A stretch of DNA of 64,000 nucleotides. Source: Fimbriiglobus ruber (GTDB lineage: Bacteria; Planctomycetota; Planctomycetia; Gemmatales; Gemmataceae). A program made the position numbers and the translations under genes. Below, piece after piece: positions 18,392 to 25,852 of the stretch (position 1 is its first letter; every line of letters starts with the position of its first letter). The notes under the pieces are model-generated. The model did no database searches, had not been told where the DNA came from, and saw nothing but the letters and a program-made list of their open reading frames with translations. The stretch is taken from positions 558,001-622,000 of the forward strand of contig NZ_NIDE01000001.1 in the NCBI RefSeq assembly GCF_002197845.1, given 5' to 3'.

Positions 18392-19435
18392 TTAGTAATT
18401 TCCGATGACTTCGCCGCCGGCGCGGGTGCCGAGGTAGGAGTAGGTGGTGGCGCTGATCGACTGGGCAATGAAGCGGACCGAGCCGTCGCCCAGGAGGAAG
18501 TTCGCGCCGCCGGTGTGCATACTGCCGAAGCTGACGATGTACGCTTCCAGCGCGGCGCCGGACGTGGCGGTCACGACCGGCGAGTTCATCGGCACCCCGG
18601 TCGAACCCAGCGCCTCGTTGTAGCCGTAGTTGCAGTCGATGCTGTCCGACCCGAACTGCCAGACCGCCTTGCGGCGCCCCTGTCCTTCCACATCCAGCGC
18701 CGTAATGGTAGCTTGGATGGTATAGTTTTCCTCGCCGACGAAGATCGTGTTCGACAGGCCGTCGGTCATGTTCGCCACGGTCAGATAGTTGCCGGTGGTA
18801 TAGCTGGTGGGGTTGACCATCTGGAACGCGCCGTCCAGCTGATTCGCGTCGGAACCGCTGTAGAGCTGCGTTTTGACGCCGGAGCCGCAGACGGCGTAGC
18901 TGGTCGGCACGCGCTTTTGCACGATCCAGTTTTCGTAGCTCGGCCCATTGACGTGTTCGGGCAGGTTCGCGGAGGGACAGCGGAAGCCGGGAACGAGGGT
19001 TTCACAGGCCGCGACGTTGCGTTGGGTGCTGTCGCCGCTGCCGCCGCCGGTGCCGGGACCGCGGCCGGGCGCGGTGATCGAGGCGTTCGACCAGCCGGGA
19101 GCGGGAGAGGCCCAGTCGCCGTTGTCAATGCTTTCGTCCTGAACGTCTATCGCGTTCCAGAGCGCCGTTTGTTCCAGGTACGGTGTCAGCCACGCCGACC
19201 ACATCCCGCCGTTGGAATTCGCTCCCGGCGGGAACTTTCCGTAGGTGCTGTTGTAGTTGTGGAACGCCAGCCCGATCTGTTTCAGGTTGTTCGTACACTT
19301 GGCCCGAGCGGCGGCTTCCCGCACCTTCTGCACGGCCGGGAGCAACAGCCCGATCAGGATGGCGATAATCGCGATAACGACCAGCAGCTCAATCAGCGTA
19401 AACCCTTGGCGGCCTTCCCGGTGCGAAATCTTCAT
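18392..19435 (-). CDS. DUF1559 protein with type IV pilin-like N-terminus (copy 1)
   Basis: 347 aa. ATG 19435 has a strong CAGGAGA upstream and yields [20 protein letters not shown]; a longer frame to 19507 adds an unlikely leader. The N-terminus is a prepilin cleavage and methylation signal ([15 protein letters not shown]), followed by [17 protein letters not shown] and [13 protein letters not shown], typical of the family. The C-terminal [21 protein letters not shown] is its His/Gly signature. DUF1559 proteins are a large paralogous family in planctomycetes, thought to be pseudopilin-like surface components; a specific role is unknown. It follows the lipoprotein gene by 76 bp on the same strand, a pairing repeated at 55192-56628. 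Confidence 0.95.
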   Translation of the reverse strand: MKISHREGRQGFTLIELLVVIAIIAILIGLLLPAVQKVREAAARAKCTNNLKQIGLAFHNYNSTYGKFPPGANSNGGMWSAWLTPYLEQTALWNAIDVQDESIDNGDWASPAPGWSNASITAPGRGPGTGGGSGDSTQRNVAACETLVPGFRCPSANLPEHVNGPSYENWIVQKRVPTSYAVCGSGVKTQLYSGSDANQLDGAFQMVNPTSYTTGNYLTVANMTDGLSNTIFVGEENYTIQATITALDVEGQGRRKAVWQFGSDSIDCNYGYNEALGSTGVPMNSPVVTATSGAALEAYIVSFGSMHTGGANFLLGDGSVRFIAQSISATTYSYLGTRAGGEVIGNY

Positions 19436-19511
19436 GATGTCTCCTGAGAATAAGTGAAACAAAGGAGTCATAATCCCAAAAACCAGGACAACGACGAACG
19501 CGTTCAAGTGG

Positions 19512-19979
19512 TCATTTTTTCTTGGCCGCCGTCACTTCCAGAGTGAGCGGCGCGCCCTTGGCGACGGTGACGGAAAAGGGCGTGGTTTCCTTGGAGAGAA
19601 ACTTCTCGTCCACGGATTCGCTGGCTTTCGCTTCGTATTGGGCTTCGGATTTCTTGGGCGGCGCGCCGCCGGTCGGCTTCCCGTTCTTGTCGACCATACG
19701 GGAGACCGTCACCTTGTATTTGCCGGGAAACAGGCCCGTATCGGCCTCGTCGCTCCCCAGCGTGAACTTCCCGGAAGGGTCGGCCGTGATCCGATCGCCT
19801 GCCTGATTGGATGAAGCGTTCTCATCCGGCCAGAACGTGATCACCGCCAGCGATGCTGGCGCCCCGTCGACCGTGACGGTGCCGGAGACGGGGACTTTCC
19901 CGGAACGCGACGAGCAACCGGCGGCCGACATGGCCAAAAGCAGAGCCACAAGCGCCGAACGGATGAATCGAATCGGCAT
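19512..19979 (-). CDS. Lipoprotein with carboxypeptidase-regulatory-like beta domain (copy 1)
   Basis: 155 aa from ATG 19979, with GAGGTG upstream. [24 protein letters not shown] is a lipoprotein signal with Cys as the first mature residue. The mature part reads [24 protein letters not shown], the pattern of planctomycete proteins with a carboxypeptidase-regulatory-like (transthyretin-type) domain, and ends in a lysine-rich tail. It is upstream of DUF1559 and probably co-transcribed. It is likely anchored in a membrane facing the periplasm; the ligand is unknown. Confidence 0.85.
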   Translation of the reverse strand: MPIRFIRSALVALLLAMSAAGCSSRSGKVPVSGTVTVDGAPASLAVITFWPDENASSNQAGDRITADPSGKFTLGSDEADTGLFPGKYKVTVSRMVDKNGKPTGGAPPKKSEAQYEAKASESVDEKFLSKETTPFSVTVAKGAPLTLEVTAAKKK

Positions 19980-20395
19980 ACTGCACCTCGTCAAATTGAC
20001 CTCCGGCCGAACCCCAACCCTTACGACTTTTGCCATCAAACCAAGCGGCGTGCGCAGATTGTGAGCACGACAAGCCGATGACCCTGATCAAACCGTCAAC
20101 CGCCTGGCAACGACTTCTCAACAAAGGCCGTTGTGAACAATGAATAAAGGCGTCCGTATCATCAATGCGGCCCTTCGTTTCGGTCGACCCAAGCGAGGCG
20201 GGTGTTTGGACTATGACAGATTGATACAGACTGCGCTTCTACACCCTTACTTTAATGACATGCAAGTAGCGTGCAAATACAAAGGACGATGAAGATATCA
20301 AGAAAATGAGTGCTGCTATAATCTGTTATGCTACTGACGGAAGGCAGAAATGAGTGCTGCTATACCGACGTGAAGATGGTAATAAGGCTTTGACT
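19980..20395. promoter_or_regulatory. Upstream region of the lipoprotein/DUF1559 pair with a 17-bp direct repeat
   Basis: No gene seen. AAATGAGTGCTGCTATA occurs twice in direct orientation, near 20305 and 20349, 44 bp apart. It could be an operator or a dispersed-repeat fragment. No convincing promoter boxes were found. Confidence 0.4.
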
Positions 20396-20662
20396 TATGA
20401 GGCGGCAGAGGTGCTTCGGCACGACCGCAGGTCTTCCATTCCGGCACTCGCCGCCCGCGCTCGGCGCGGGTCTCCGACCCCGCCGCTCTTCGCGACCGCA
20501 GGTCTCCCATGCCAGCCGGAGTAGGTGGCGGTGTCCGAGGGGGCGGGCGTCGGGAGACCTGCGGTCGCGAAGAGCGGCGGGGTCGGAGACCCGCGCCGAG
20601 CGCCCAGGCAGGGGGCGATTGCGACGGGATGGTTGTTCCCTTCCACCTCTGCCGTCGCATGA
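20396..20662. repeat. Nested inverted-repeat element, family A copy 1
   Basis: Inner arms are perfect over 51 bp: 20458-20508 and 20552-20602, starting CGCTCGGCGCGGGTCTCC. Outer arms ATGAGGCGGCAGAGGTG and its near reverse complement lie at the two ends (about 20396-20412 and 20642-20662). A diverged copy is at 48672-48931. Small open frames across it are caused by the repeat. No transposase is present, so it is REP/MITE-like. Confidence 0.88.
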
Positions 20663-20811
20663 GCCAAGGCTTTCAAAATCGCGACTGATGTGGGACAGCA
20701 CGCGCGAGGGCAGGGCTAACGACAGCAAATGCCGGACGCCGGGAATTGCCGGTCGCAGGCGCTAGAGTGAACGCGACCGGCTACTCCTTCCGATTCGATA
20801 CGCACCGGGTA
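20663..20811. other. Spacer between repeat element and phosphodiesterase gene
   Basis: Contains TGCCGGACGCCGGGAATTGCCGG-like and CGCGACCGGC segments that may be part of the dispersed repeat. No gene seen. Confidence 0.4.
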
Positions 20812-21720
20812 TTACTTTAAACCTGTCGTTCGCAAGCCGATGGCTTTGCCGTCTAACTTCCAGTCCGGTTGGACGGGTACGCCCAGGTGTGCCAGCGCCG
20901 TCGCGGCGACATCGACGATTCCGGGGGCCGGCTTGATTTCACCGGGCGCGACCGCCGGGCCGTTGGCGATGACGAAGATCGTGCGGTGTTCCGGGATGTT
21001 TTTGCCGTGGCTCTTGCCGCTCCCGCCGTGGTCGGTCGTGACCAGGACGAGCCAGTTTTCTCGGGCGAAGGCGGGCCGCCCGCGCATGGCAGTGACCGCC
21101 CGGCCGACCTGTGCGTCGGCGGTCTCGATGGCCGTCATGTATTGGGGCACTTTCGTGGAAAAACCGTGGGCGTGGCCGGCGTGGTCCACGTCGTCCAGAT
21201 CGAGGAACACCGCGTCCGGGTCGGCGGTCTGGAGTTCTTTAACGGCCGCGTCCGCCGCGTCCGCGTCTTTCTTGAATGTTGTTTTTACGTCGGCCTTGGC
21301 GATGATGTTTTGGTGAATCGGCGCCCAGGTGGCGAACGACGCGGTCCGCGCGTCCGGGTGCGCCGCCTTGAACCGGTCCAGGAAACTCGGGTACTCGGTC
21401 AGATTCTTTCCGGTAAAGGTGTTGTCGCGCACGCCGTGCTTCTCCCGCCAGACGCCGGTGAGCATGCTCGACCACCCGGGGCCGCTGACCGTGATGTCGC
21501 CGGTCTGGGCGATTTCGCTGTAGGCGCCTCCGTCGCGGAGGGCGTGCAGAGCCGGAGCGTTGGCCGCATGCATCGCGTCCGCCCGGCACCCGTCGATGCC
21601 AATGAACAGCACTTTGTTTTTGGCCGCGGGCGGGTCTGCCGCTTGCGTGGTCGCCGCTGCCGAGAGGCTGAGGAGTAGGAGTAGACTGACAGTCAGGACT
21701 CGGTGTTTTGTGGAGTTCAT
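20812..21720 (-). CDS. Secreted alkaline-phosphatase-superfamily phosphodiesterase
   Basis: 302 aa. ATG 21720 begins MNSTKHRVLTVSLLLLLSLS, a signal peptide; an ATG 12 codons upstream is less likely. Motifs of the type I phosphodiesterase/nucleotide pyrophosphatase family: LFIGIDGCRADAM (metal Asp), SGPGWSSMLTG (nucleophile Ser), LDDVDHAGHAHG (metal Asp and His) and TTDHGGSGKSHG (metal Asp-His). It is shorter than ENPP-type enzymes and lacks their extra domains. It probably acts in the periplasm on a phosphate or sulfate ester. No genetic partner is obvious; the repeat element is downstream. Confidence 0.85.
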   Translation of the reverse strand: MNSTKHRVLTVSLLLLLSLSAAATTQAADPPAAKNKVLFIGIDGCRADAMHAANAPALHALRDGGAYSEIAQTGDITVSGPGWSSMLTGVWREKHGVRDNTFTGKNLTEYPSFLDRFKAAHPDARTASFATWAPIHQNIIAKADVKTTFKKDADAADAAVKELQTADPDAVFLDLDDVDHAGHAHGFSTKVPQYMTAIETADAQVGRAVTAMRGRPAFARENWLVLVTTDHGGSGKSHGKNIPEHRTIFVIANGPAVAPGEIKPAPGIVDVAATALAHLGVPVQPDWKLDGKAIGLRTTGLK

Positions 21721-21978
21721 AACAGTATCCGGGGTACGAAAAGTAGCACAGACCAAGATTTGTTATATCACAGAATCGCTGTCTGTCTGCCGCTTCGTCC
21801 CAAATTTCCGAAGGATGATATCCACTTTTGTGCGGTTCTCCTTGCGGGCAGAGTGCTTAAAATCTCCGAATTGTGTCTAGACTTGCGTTCGAGTGCTGAA
21901 TAATCTGTTCTAGAGCAGTAACGGTAATGACCTGTTTAGATGCCGAAGTCGGTGCTGCGGCAACCCGGTGGGCGGACC

Positions 21979-23127
21979 ATGAACGAAGCCGCGCCGAAGT
22001 ACGTCGAGATCTCGCGGCGAATCGAAGAACACATCCAGCAGGGGCGGTGGACCGGCCGGATGCCGGGTGTCCGCGCGCTGGCCAGGGATTATCAGACGTC
22101 AGTCGTCACAACATCCCGCGCGCTCCAGGAACTGGCCGAGCGGGGATTGATTCAAACCGTGGAGCGGTCTGGGTGTTTTGTCCGGTCGAACACGACGGCA
22201 ACACGCACGGCCGCGGCTACCTCGGTGACAGCCGCGGAGACGTGGGGGATTTGTCTGCGGCTCACCCCCGGCCCGTGGAGACAGGCGACGGAGGCCACGA
22301 TTCGGGAAGGGTTCACGGCCGCCGCCCGACGCGACGGGTGCCAGGTCCGATTCGACCTCTTCCCGACCGACGCCCCCGAGCCCGAACTGACCCGGATGGT
22401 CCGCGGGGCAGGGGTTAACGGGTTGTTCTTCCTGCCGTCGCGGGTCAGCGAGGCTGCCGGATCGCGCGACGAAGTCCTTCTGAATGCGTGCAAGGCCGCC
22501 GGGTTGCCGTTCGTACTGGTCGAGCGTAATCTCCGTGGGGATCGCCCGCTAGCCGCGGACGTGGTCGGGTACGATGACCTGGAGGCGGGCCGCACGGTCA
22601 CCCGTCACCTGGTCGACCTCGGCCGGCGGCCGGTCTTCGTGACGGGATCACCCACCAGCAGCCACCAGACCCGCCGGGCCGGATACCTGCTCGCGCTCGC
22701 GGGGACCGGCGCCACTCCGGTGACGATCGAGCAACCGCCCGACGTGTCGCCCAAAGACGCTTACGCCGCGGTGGCTGACCGCATCCTCGCCACGAAGGCG
22801 GACGCGGTTCTCTGTTACCAGGACTACACGGCCCTGGGCGTCATTCTGGAACTGTTGCACCGCGGCAAGCGGGTGCCGGCGGACGTTGCCGTCGCGGGCG
22901 TCGAAGATCTACCGATCGGGAATACGTTCGCCCTTGGCGTGACGACGTATGCGTTTTCGTCCGAGGAACTCGCCCTGCGCGGGTTCCACCTCATGCGCGA
23001 GCGCGTGCGCCGGCCCGACGCGCCGCTGGTCCGGGTAGCCGTTTCGGGCCGGCTTGTGGTGCGGGAAAGTACGACCGGGCGGAAGCGCGCCCGGCCAGGC
23101 TCCGACGGGGACGACAATGGAACGTGA
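21979..23127 (+). CDS. GntR-family regulator with LacI-type sensor domain
   Basis: 382 aa from ATG 21979 (MNEAAPKYVEISRRIEEHI). Residues about 1-75 are a GntR winged helix (PGVRALARDYQTSVVTTSRA, then LQELAERGLIQTVERSG). Residues about 100-370 match the periplasmic-binding-protein fold used by LacI/GalR regulators (VVGYDDLEAGRTVTRHLVDL, KADAVLCYQDYTALGVILELL, ADVAVAGVEDLPIGN), as in the AraR-type hybrid. Its last 11 bp overlap the FAD oxidoreductase start, so the two are probably co-transcribed. The ligand, likely a small sugar or related compound, is unknown. Confidence 0.88.
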   Translation: MNEAAPKYVEISRRIEEHIQQGRWTGRMPGVRALARDYQTSVVTTSRALQELAERGLIQTVERSGCFVRSNTTATRTAAATSVTAAETWGICLRLTPGPWRQATEATIREGFTAAARRDGCQVRFDLFPTDAPEPELTRMVRGAGVNGLFFLPSRVSEAAGSRDEVLLNACKAAGLPFVLVERNLRGDRPLAADVVGYDDLEAGRTVTRHLVDLGRRPVFVTGSPTSSHQTRRAGYLLALAGTGATPVTIEQPPDVSPKDAYAAVADRILATKADAVLCYQDYTALGVILELLHRGKRVPADVAVAGVEDLPIGNTFALGVTTYAFSSEELALRGFHLMRERVRRPDAPLVRVAVSGRLVVRESTTGRKRARPGSDGDDNGT

Positions 23128-24298
23128 GGTCGACGTAGTCGTAGTGGGCGGCGGGATCGTCGGGCTGGCGAACGCGTGGGCCGCGGCCCGGCGGGGGCGG
23201 TCGGTCGTCCTCATCGAGCGAGACGCCGCGGCCCAGGGCGCGTCGGTCCGCAATTTCGGCATGGTCTGGCCGATCGGCCAACCGATCGGGGAGTTGTACC
23301 ACCGGGCGCTGCGGAGCCGCCGTCGCTGGCTCGAATTAGGCGAGCGTGCCGGTGTGTGGGTCAACTCGTGTGGCTCACTTCACCTCGCCCGGCGGCCGGA
23401 CGAACTTGCCGTGTTGGAAGAGTTTGCTGCCAGGGCTCCGGCCGCCGGCATCGAGTGCGAAATGTTGACCGCGTCGGCTGCCGTCTCCCGGTCGCCGGCC
23501 GTACGCTCGGCCGGATTACTTGGGGCGCTCTGGAGCTCCGCCGAGCTTTGTGTCGACCCGCGCGAGGCCGTCGCCAAGCTGCCACGATTTCTTGCCGAAG
23601 CACACGGCGTCGAGTTTCGATTCGGCGAGACGGTGACCCGCGTGGCCAACGGCCGGGTGCGAACCGCGGGCGGCACGACGTGGCGGGCCGAGCGCGTCGT
23701 CGTCTGTTCGGGGAGCGACTTCCAGACTCTGTTCCCGGAAGTCTACGCCTCGTCCGGCATCCGCCGGTGCAAGCTCCAGATGATGCGGACCGGCCCGCAA
23801 CCCGCCGCGTGGCGACTCGGGCCGCACGTCGCTGGCGGTCTGACTCTCTGTCACTACACGTCGTTCCGCGATTGCCCTTCGCTACCCACCCTGCGCGGGC
23901 GGATCGAACGGGAGCAACCGGACATCGTGCGGTACGGCATCCACGTCATGGCGTCTCAAAACGGGCTCGGAGAAGTCGTCATCGGCGACTCACACGAGTA
24001 CGACGGTGACATCTCACCGTTCGACAAGACCGAAATCGATCGGCTGATCCTCGAGTATTTCCACGAGATGCTCGAACTGCCCAACGCGACCATCGCCGGG
24101 CGGTGGCACGGCGTTTATGCCAAACACCCGACGCTGCCGATCTTCGTGGCGGAACCGCAACCGAGTGTCCACATTGTCTCTGCACCAGGCGGAGCGGGCA
24201 TGACCATGTCGTTCGGCTGGGCCGACGACCTGTGGGACGCCTGGGAAGCCGGCCAGGAGGGCGTGCAACGGGTCGCCGCGTCGCCGAGCTTCGCCTGA
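23117..24298 (+). CDS. FAD-dependent amine/amino-acid oxidoreductase (TIGR03364-like)
   Basis: 393 aa from ATG 23117, which overlaps the end of the GntR gene. The N-terminus VDVVVVGGGIVGLANAWAAA is the GxGxxG dinucleotide site of the DAO family. SVRNFGMVWPIGQPIGE is characteristic of TIGR03364, a family often found near phosphonate-catabolism genes and acting on N-methylated or plain aminoalkyl substrates. The C-terminus (HIVSAPGGAGMTMSFGWADD) closes the FAD site. No phosphonate genes are visible here, so the substrate is open. The overlap with a GntR/LacI hybrid suggests that regulator controls it. Confidence 0.82.
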   Translation: MEREVDVVVVGGGIVGLANAWAAARRGRSVVLIERDAAAQGASVRNFGMVWPIGQPIGELYHRALRSRRRWLELGERAGVWVNSCGSLHLARRPDELAVLEEFAARAPAAGIECEMLTASAAVSRSPAVRSAGLLGALWSSAELCVDPREAVAKLPRFLAEAHGVEFRFGETVTRVANGRVRTAGGTTWRAERVVVCSGSDFQTLFPEVYASSGIRRCKLQMMRTGPQPAAWRLGPHVAGGLTLCHYTSFRDCPSLPTLRGRIEREQPDIVRYGIHVMASQNGLGEVVIGDSHEYDGDISPFDKTEIDRLILEYFHEMLELPNATIAGRWHGVYAKHPTLPIFVAEPQPSVHIVSAPGGAGMTMSFGWADDLWDAWEAGQEGVQRVAASPSFA

Positions 24299-24303
24299 TT
24301 CGG

Positions 24304-24345
24304 AAAAGGCCGCAAAGAGGCGCAAAAAGCGCAAAAAAAATAAAG
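24304..24345. repeat. Single arm of a GCAAAGAGGCGCAAAAAGCGC-type repeat
   Basis: GGCCGCAAAGAGGCGCAAAA then an A-rich run, related to the left arm of the hairpin at 11570-11608. No opposing arm is nearby. It lies between convergent genes. Confidence 0.55.
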
Positions 24346-24362
24346 CAAGACGAGATTGCGAA

Positions 24363-25037
24363 TCAGGTCGACGGGGCACGACCTGATTCGGGTGCGGCGA
24401 TCCAAAGGCGGGAACACAGGAAGCCCGCGAGCCAGGTCGCTTCGCCCGTCGCTACCCACCCGCGGGCGGTGAGTAGCGGCGACGGGTTGACCAACGAGCT
24501 GGCCGAGATTCCTGTCACGATTCGGAAGAAAGCGTACATGCCCGCGAGCGTAATCAGCCCGGCTGGCCGCCACCTGCCAGCCGGAACGCCAAAGTCTCCG
24601 ACGACCCAACGTGCGGACGGCGTTGCAACGGCGGTTAGCCTGTCGATGACTCCGGCCAATTCAGCCGGAGTGAAGCAGTCGAGAACGAAGTTGGTGACGA
24701 GCAGGTCGTAGCCGGTGCCAGGAAGTGGATCGGAGCGGACATCGGCGATCGTAAAGCGAACCCGGCTATCGGCGTCCGGGAGCGCCGCGATTCGCCGTCT
24801 GGCAAGGGCGATCATTCCCGGGCTCACGTCCACACTGTCGACTTCCACATGCGCATTTTGACGCAGTAGCGCGTCCAGAAATCGACCGTCTCCGTCTCCG
24901 ACGATTAGCGCCCGGCGACATTCCGTCACATACGGCAGCATGGCCGTTCGGCACCTCTGGAGGAGGCCGCCGTAAGTGATCCGTTCCAGCCACCAGTAGT
25001 GGGGGGCGAGGCTATCGAACGTCGGTCGCTTCGTCAC
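24363..25037 (-). CDS. Class I SAM-dependent methyltransferase
   Basis: 224 aa. GTG 25037 is chosen because it overlaps the stop of the upstream gene as GTGA, the same coupling seen one gene further up; the open frame runs on to 25292 but that stretch overlaps the membrane-protein gene. Motifs: RALIVGDGDGRFLDALL (SAM glycine-rich loop), VDSVDVSPGMIALARRR (acidic residue for the ribose), YDLLVTNFVLDCF (motif IV). A hydrophobic segment near the C-terminus (PAGLITLAGMYAFF) hints at membrane association, as in quinone or lipid methyltransferases. Last gene of a four-gene operon; substrate unknown. Confidence 0.82.
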   Translation of the reverse strand: MTKRPTFDSLAPHYWWLERITYGGLLQRCRTAMLPYVTECRRALIVGDGDGRFLDALLRQNAHVEVDSVDVSPGMIALARRRIAALPDADSRVRFTIADVRSDPLPGTGYDLLVTNFVLDCFTPAELAGVIDRLTAVATPSARWVVGDFGVPAGRWRPAGLITLAGMYAFFRIVTGISASSLVNPSPLLTARGWVATGEATWLAGFLCSRLWIAAPESGRAPST

Positions 25038-25852
25038 GACCACCCCCAGGCGAGAGGGGTGAGTAAGGCCGCGTCGGCCGCCACGCGGAGAACCCGGGGA
25101 CCGAGCCGATGACGACAGAGGTGAAAGCCAAGGAGTAAGCCCACGGCTGCGAACACGGCCGCGGTGACGCGCCCGGGGCCGACGACCGCGAGTGTTATGG
25201 CCAGGACGCATGCGACTACCGGCCCGTAAATCGATTGCGAGCTGCCCGCCTCGGCCTCCCATAACGCGATCAGCCCGCAATTCATCCAACACAGGGCCGC
25301 GAACGCCCCGACCTCCGGCACCCAGTTCGCGATCTGGTCGCTCGCTCCGGCCGCGAGCGGGATACTGACCCCGGCCGCGAAGAGTACGCCGACGAGCACT
25401 TCCTTCCTACCGCCCCCGATCACCCGGGCAGTTTTCAACAAGTGAACGATCGCGAAGTATGCACCGACGGCAGCAGCGACCGCGGCCCCGTCCGCCAGGT
25501 AAACGGCCGACAAAGCCGACCCGGCCGTGACGGCGGCCGCGACCCAGACCACAACGGCCGCGACCCCAAAGTGCGTGCGAAATTTCCGGGCGTACTGGTG
25601 CCGGTCGCCGACTTCGGCCGGGCGGTCCGGGGCGGCATCGAGGAACCGATCGGTCAGGTAAACGGCCCACACGACCAGAGCCAAAACCACGGACGCGGCC
25701 GGCGGTACGACAACACCGTAAGCGGCCCCGAGGAACCGTTGCCAGACCACCGCGACCACCGGCGCGTCGAGGGAAAAGACGTTCGGCCACAGCCACCACG
25801 GGGGTCGTCGGTCGCGCGCCGGGTCGCCGGGTTGTTGGGGGAGGGTGGTCAC
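25034..25852 (-). CDS. Polytopic membrane protein (7-9 TM), UbiA-like pattern
   Basis: 272 aa from GTG 25852, which overlaps the glucosidase stop as GTGA; the frame itself extends to 25915. Almost the whole length is hydrophobic helices, with short polar loops such as YLTDRFLDAAPDRPAEVGDR after the second helix. An Asp-rich loop in that place resembles the first DxxxD motif of UbiA prenyltransferases, but the match is loose and the second motif is not clear. The overlap with a methyltransferase gene would fit lipid or quinone modification. I call it membrane protein of unknown function. Confidence 0.65.
   Translation of the reverse strand: MTTLPQQPGDPARDRRPPWWLWPNVFSLDAPVVAVVWQRFLGAAYGVVVPPAASVVLALVVWAVYLTDRFLDAAPDRPAEVGDRHQYARKFRTHFGVAAVVVWVAAAVTAGSALSAVYLADGAAVAAAVGAYFAIVHLLKTARVIGGGRKEVLVGVLFAAGVSIPLAAGASDQIANWVPEVGAFAALCWMNCGLIALWEAEAGSSQSIYGPVVACVLAITLAVVGPGRVTAAVFAAVGLLLGFHLCRHRLGPRVLRVAADAALLTPLAWGWS

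Noticed and set aside
20331-20765. Several 90-120 aa frames over the repeat element
   Set aside because: They follow the inverted repeat on both strands and recur at 48670-49050, so they are repeat artefacts.
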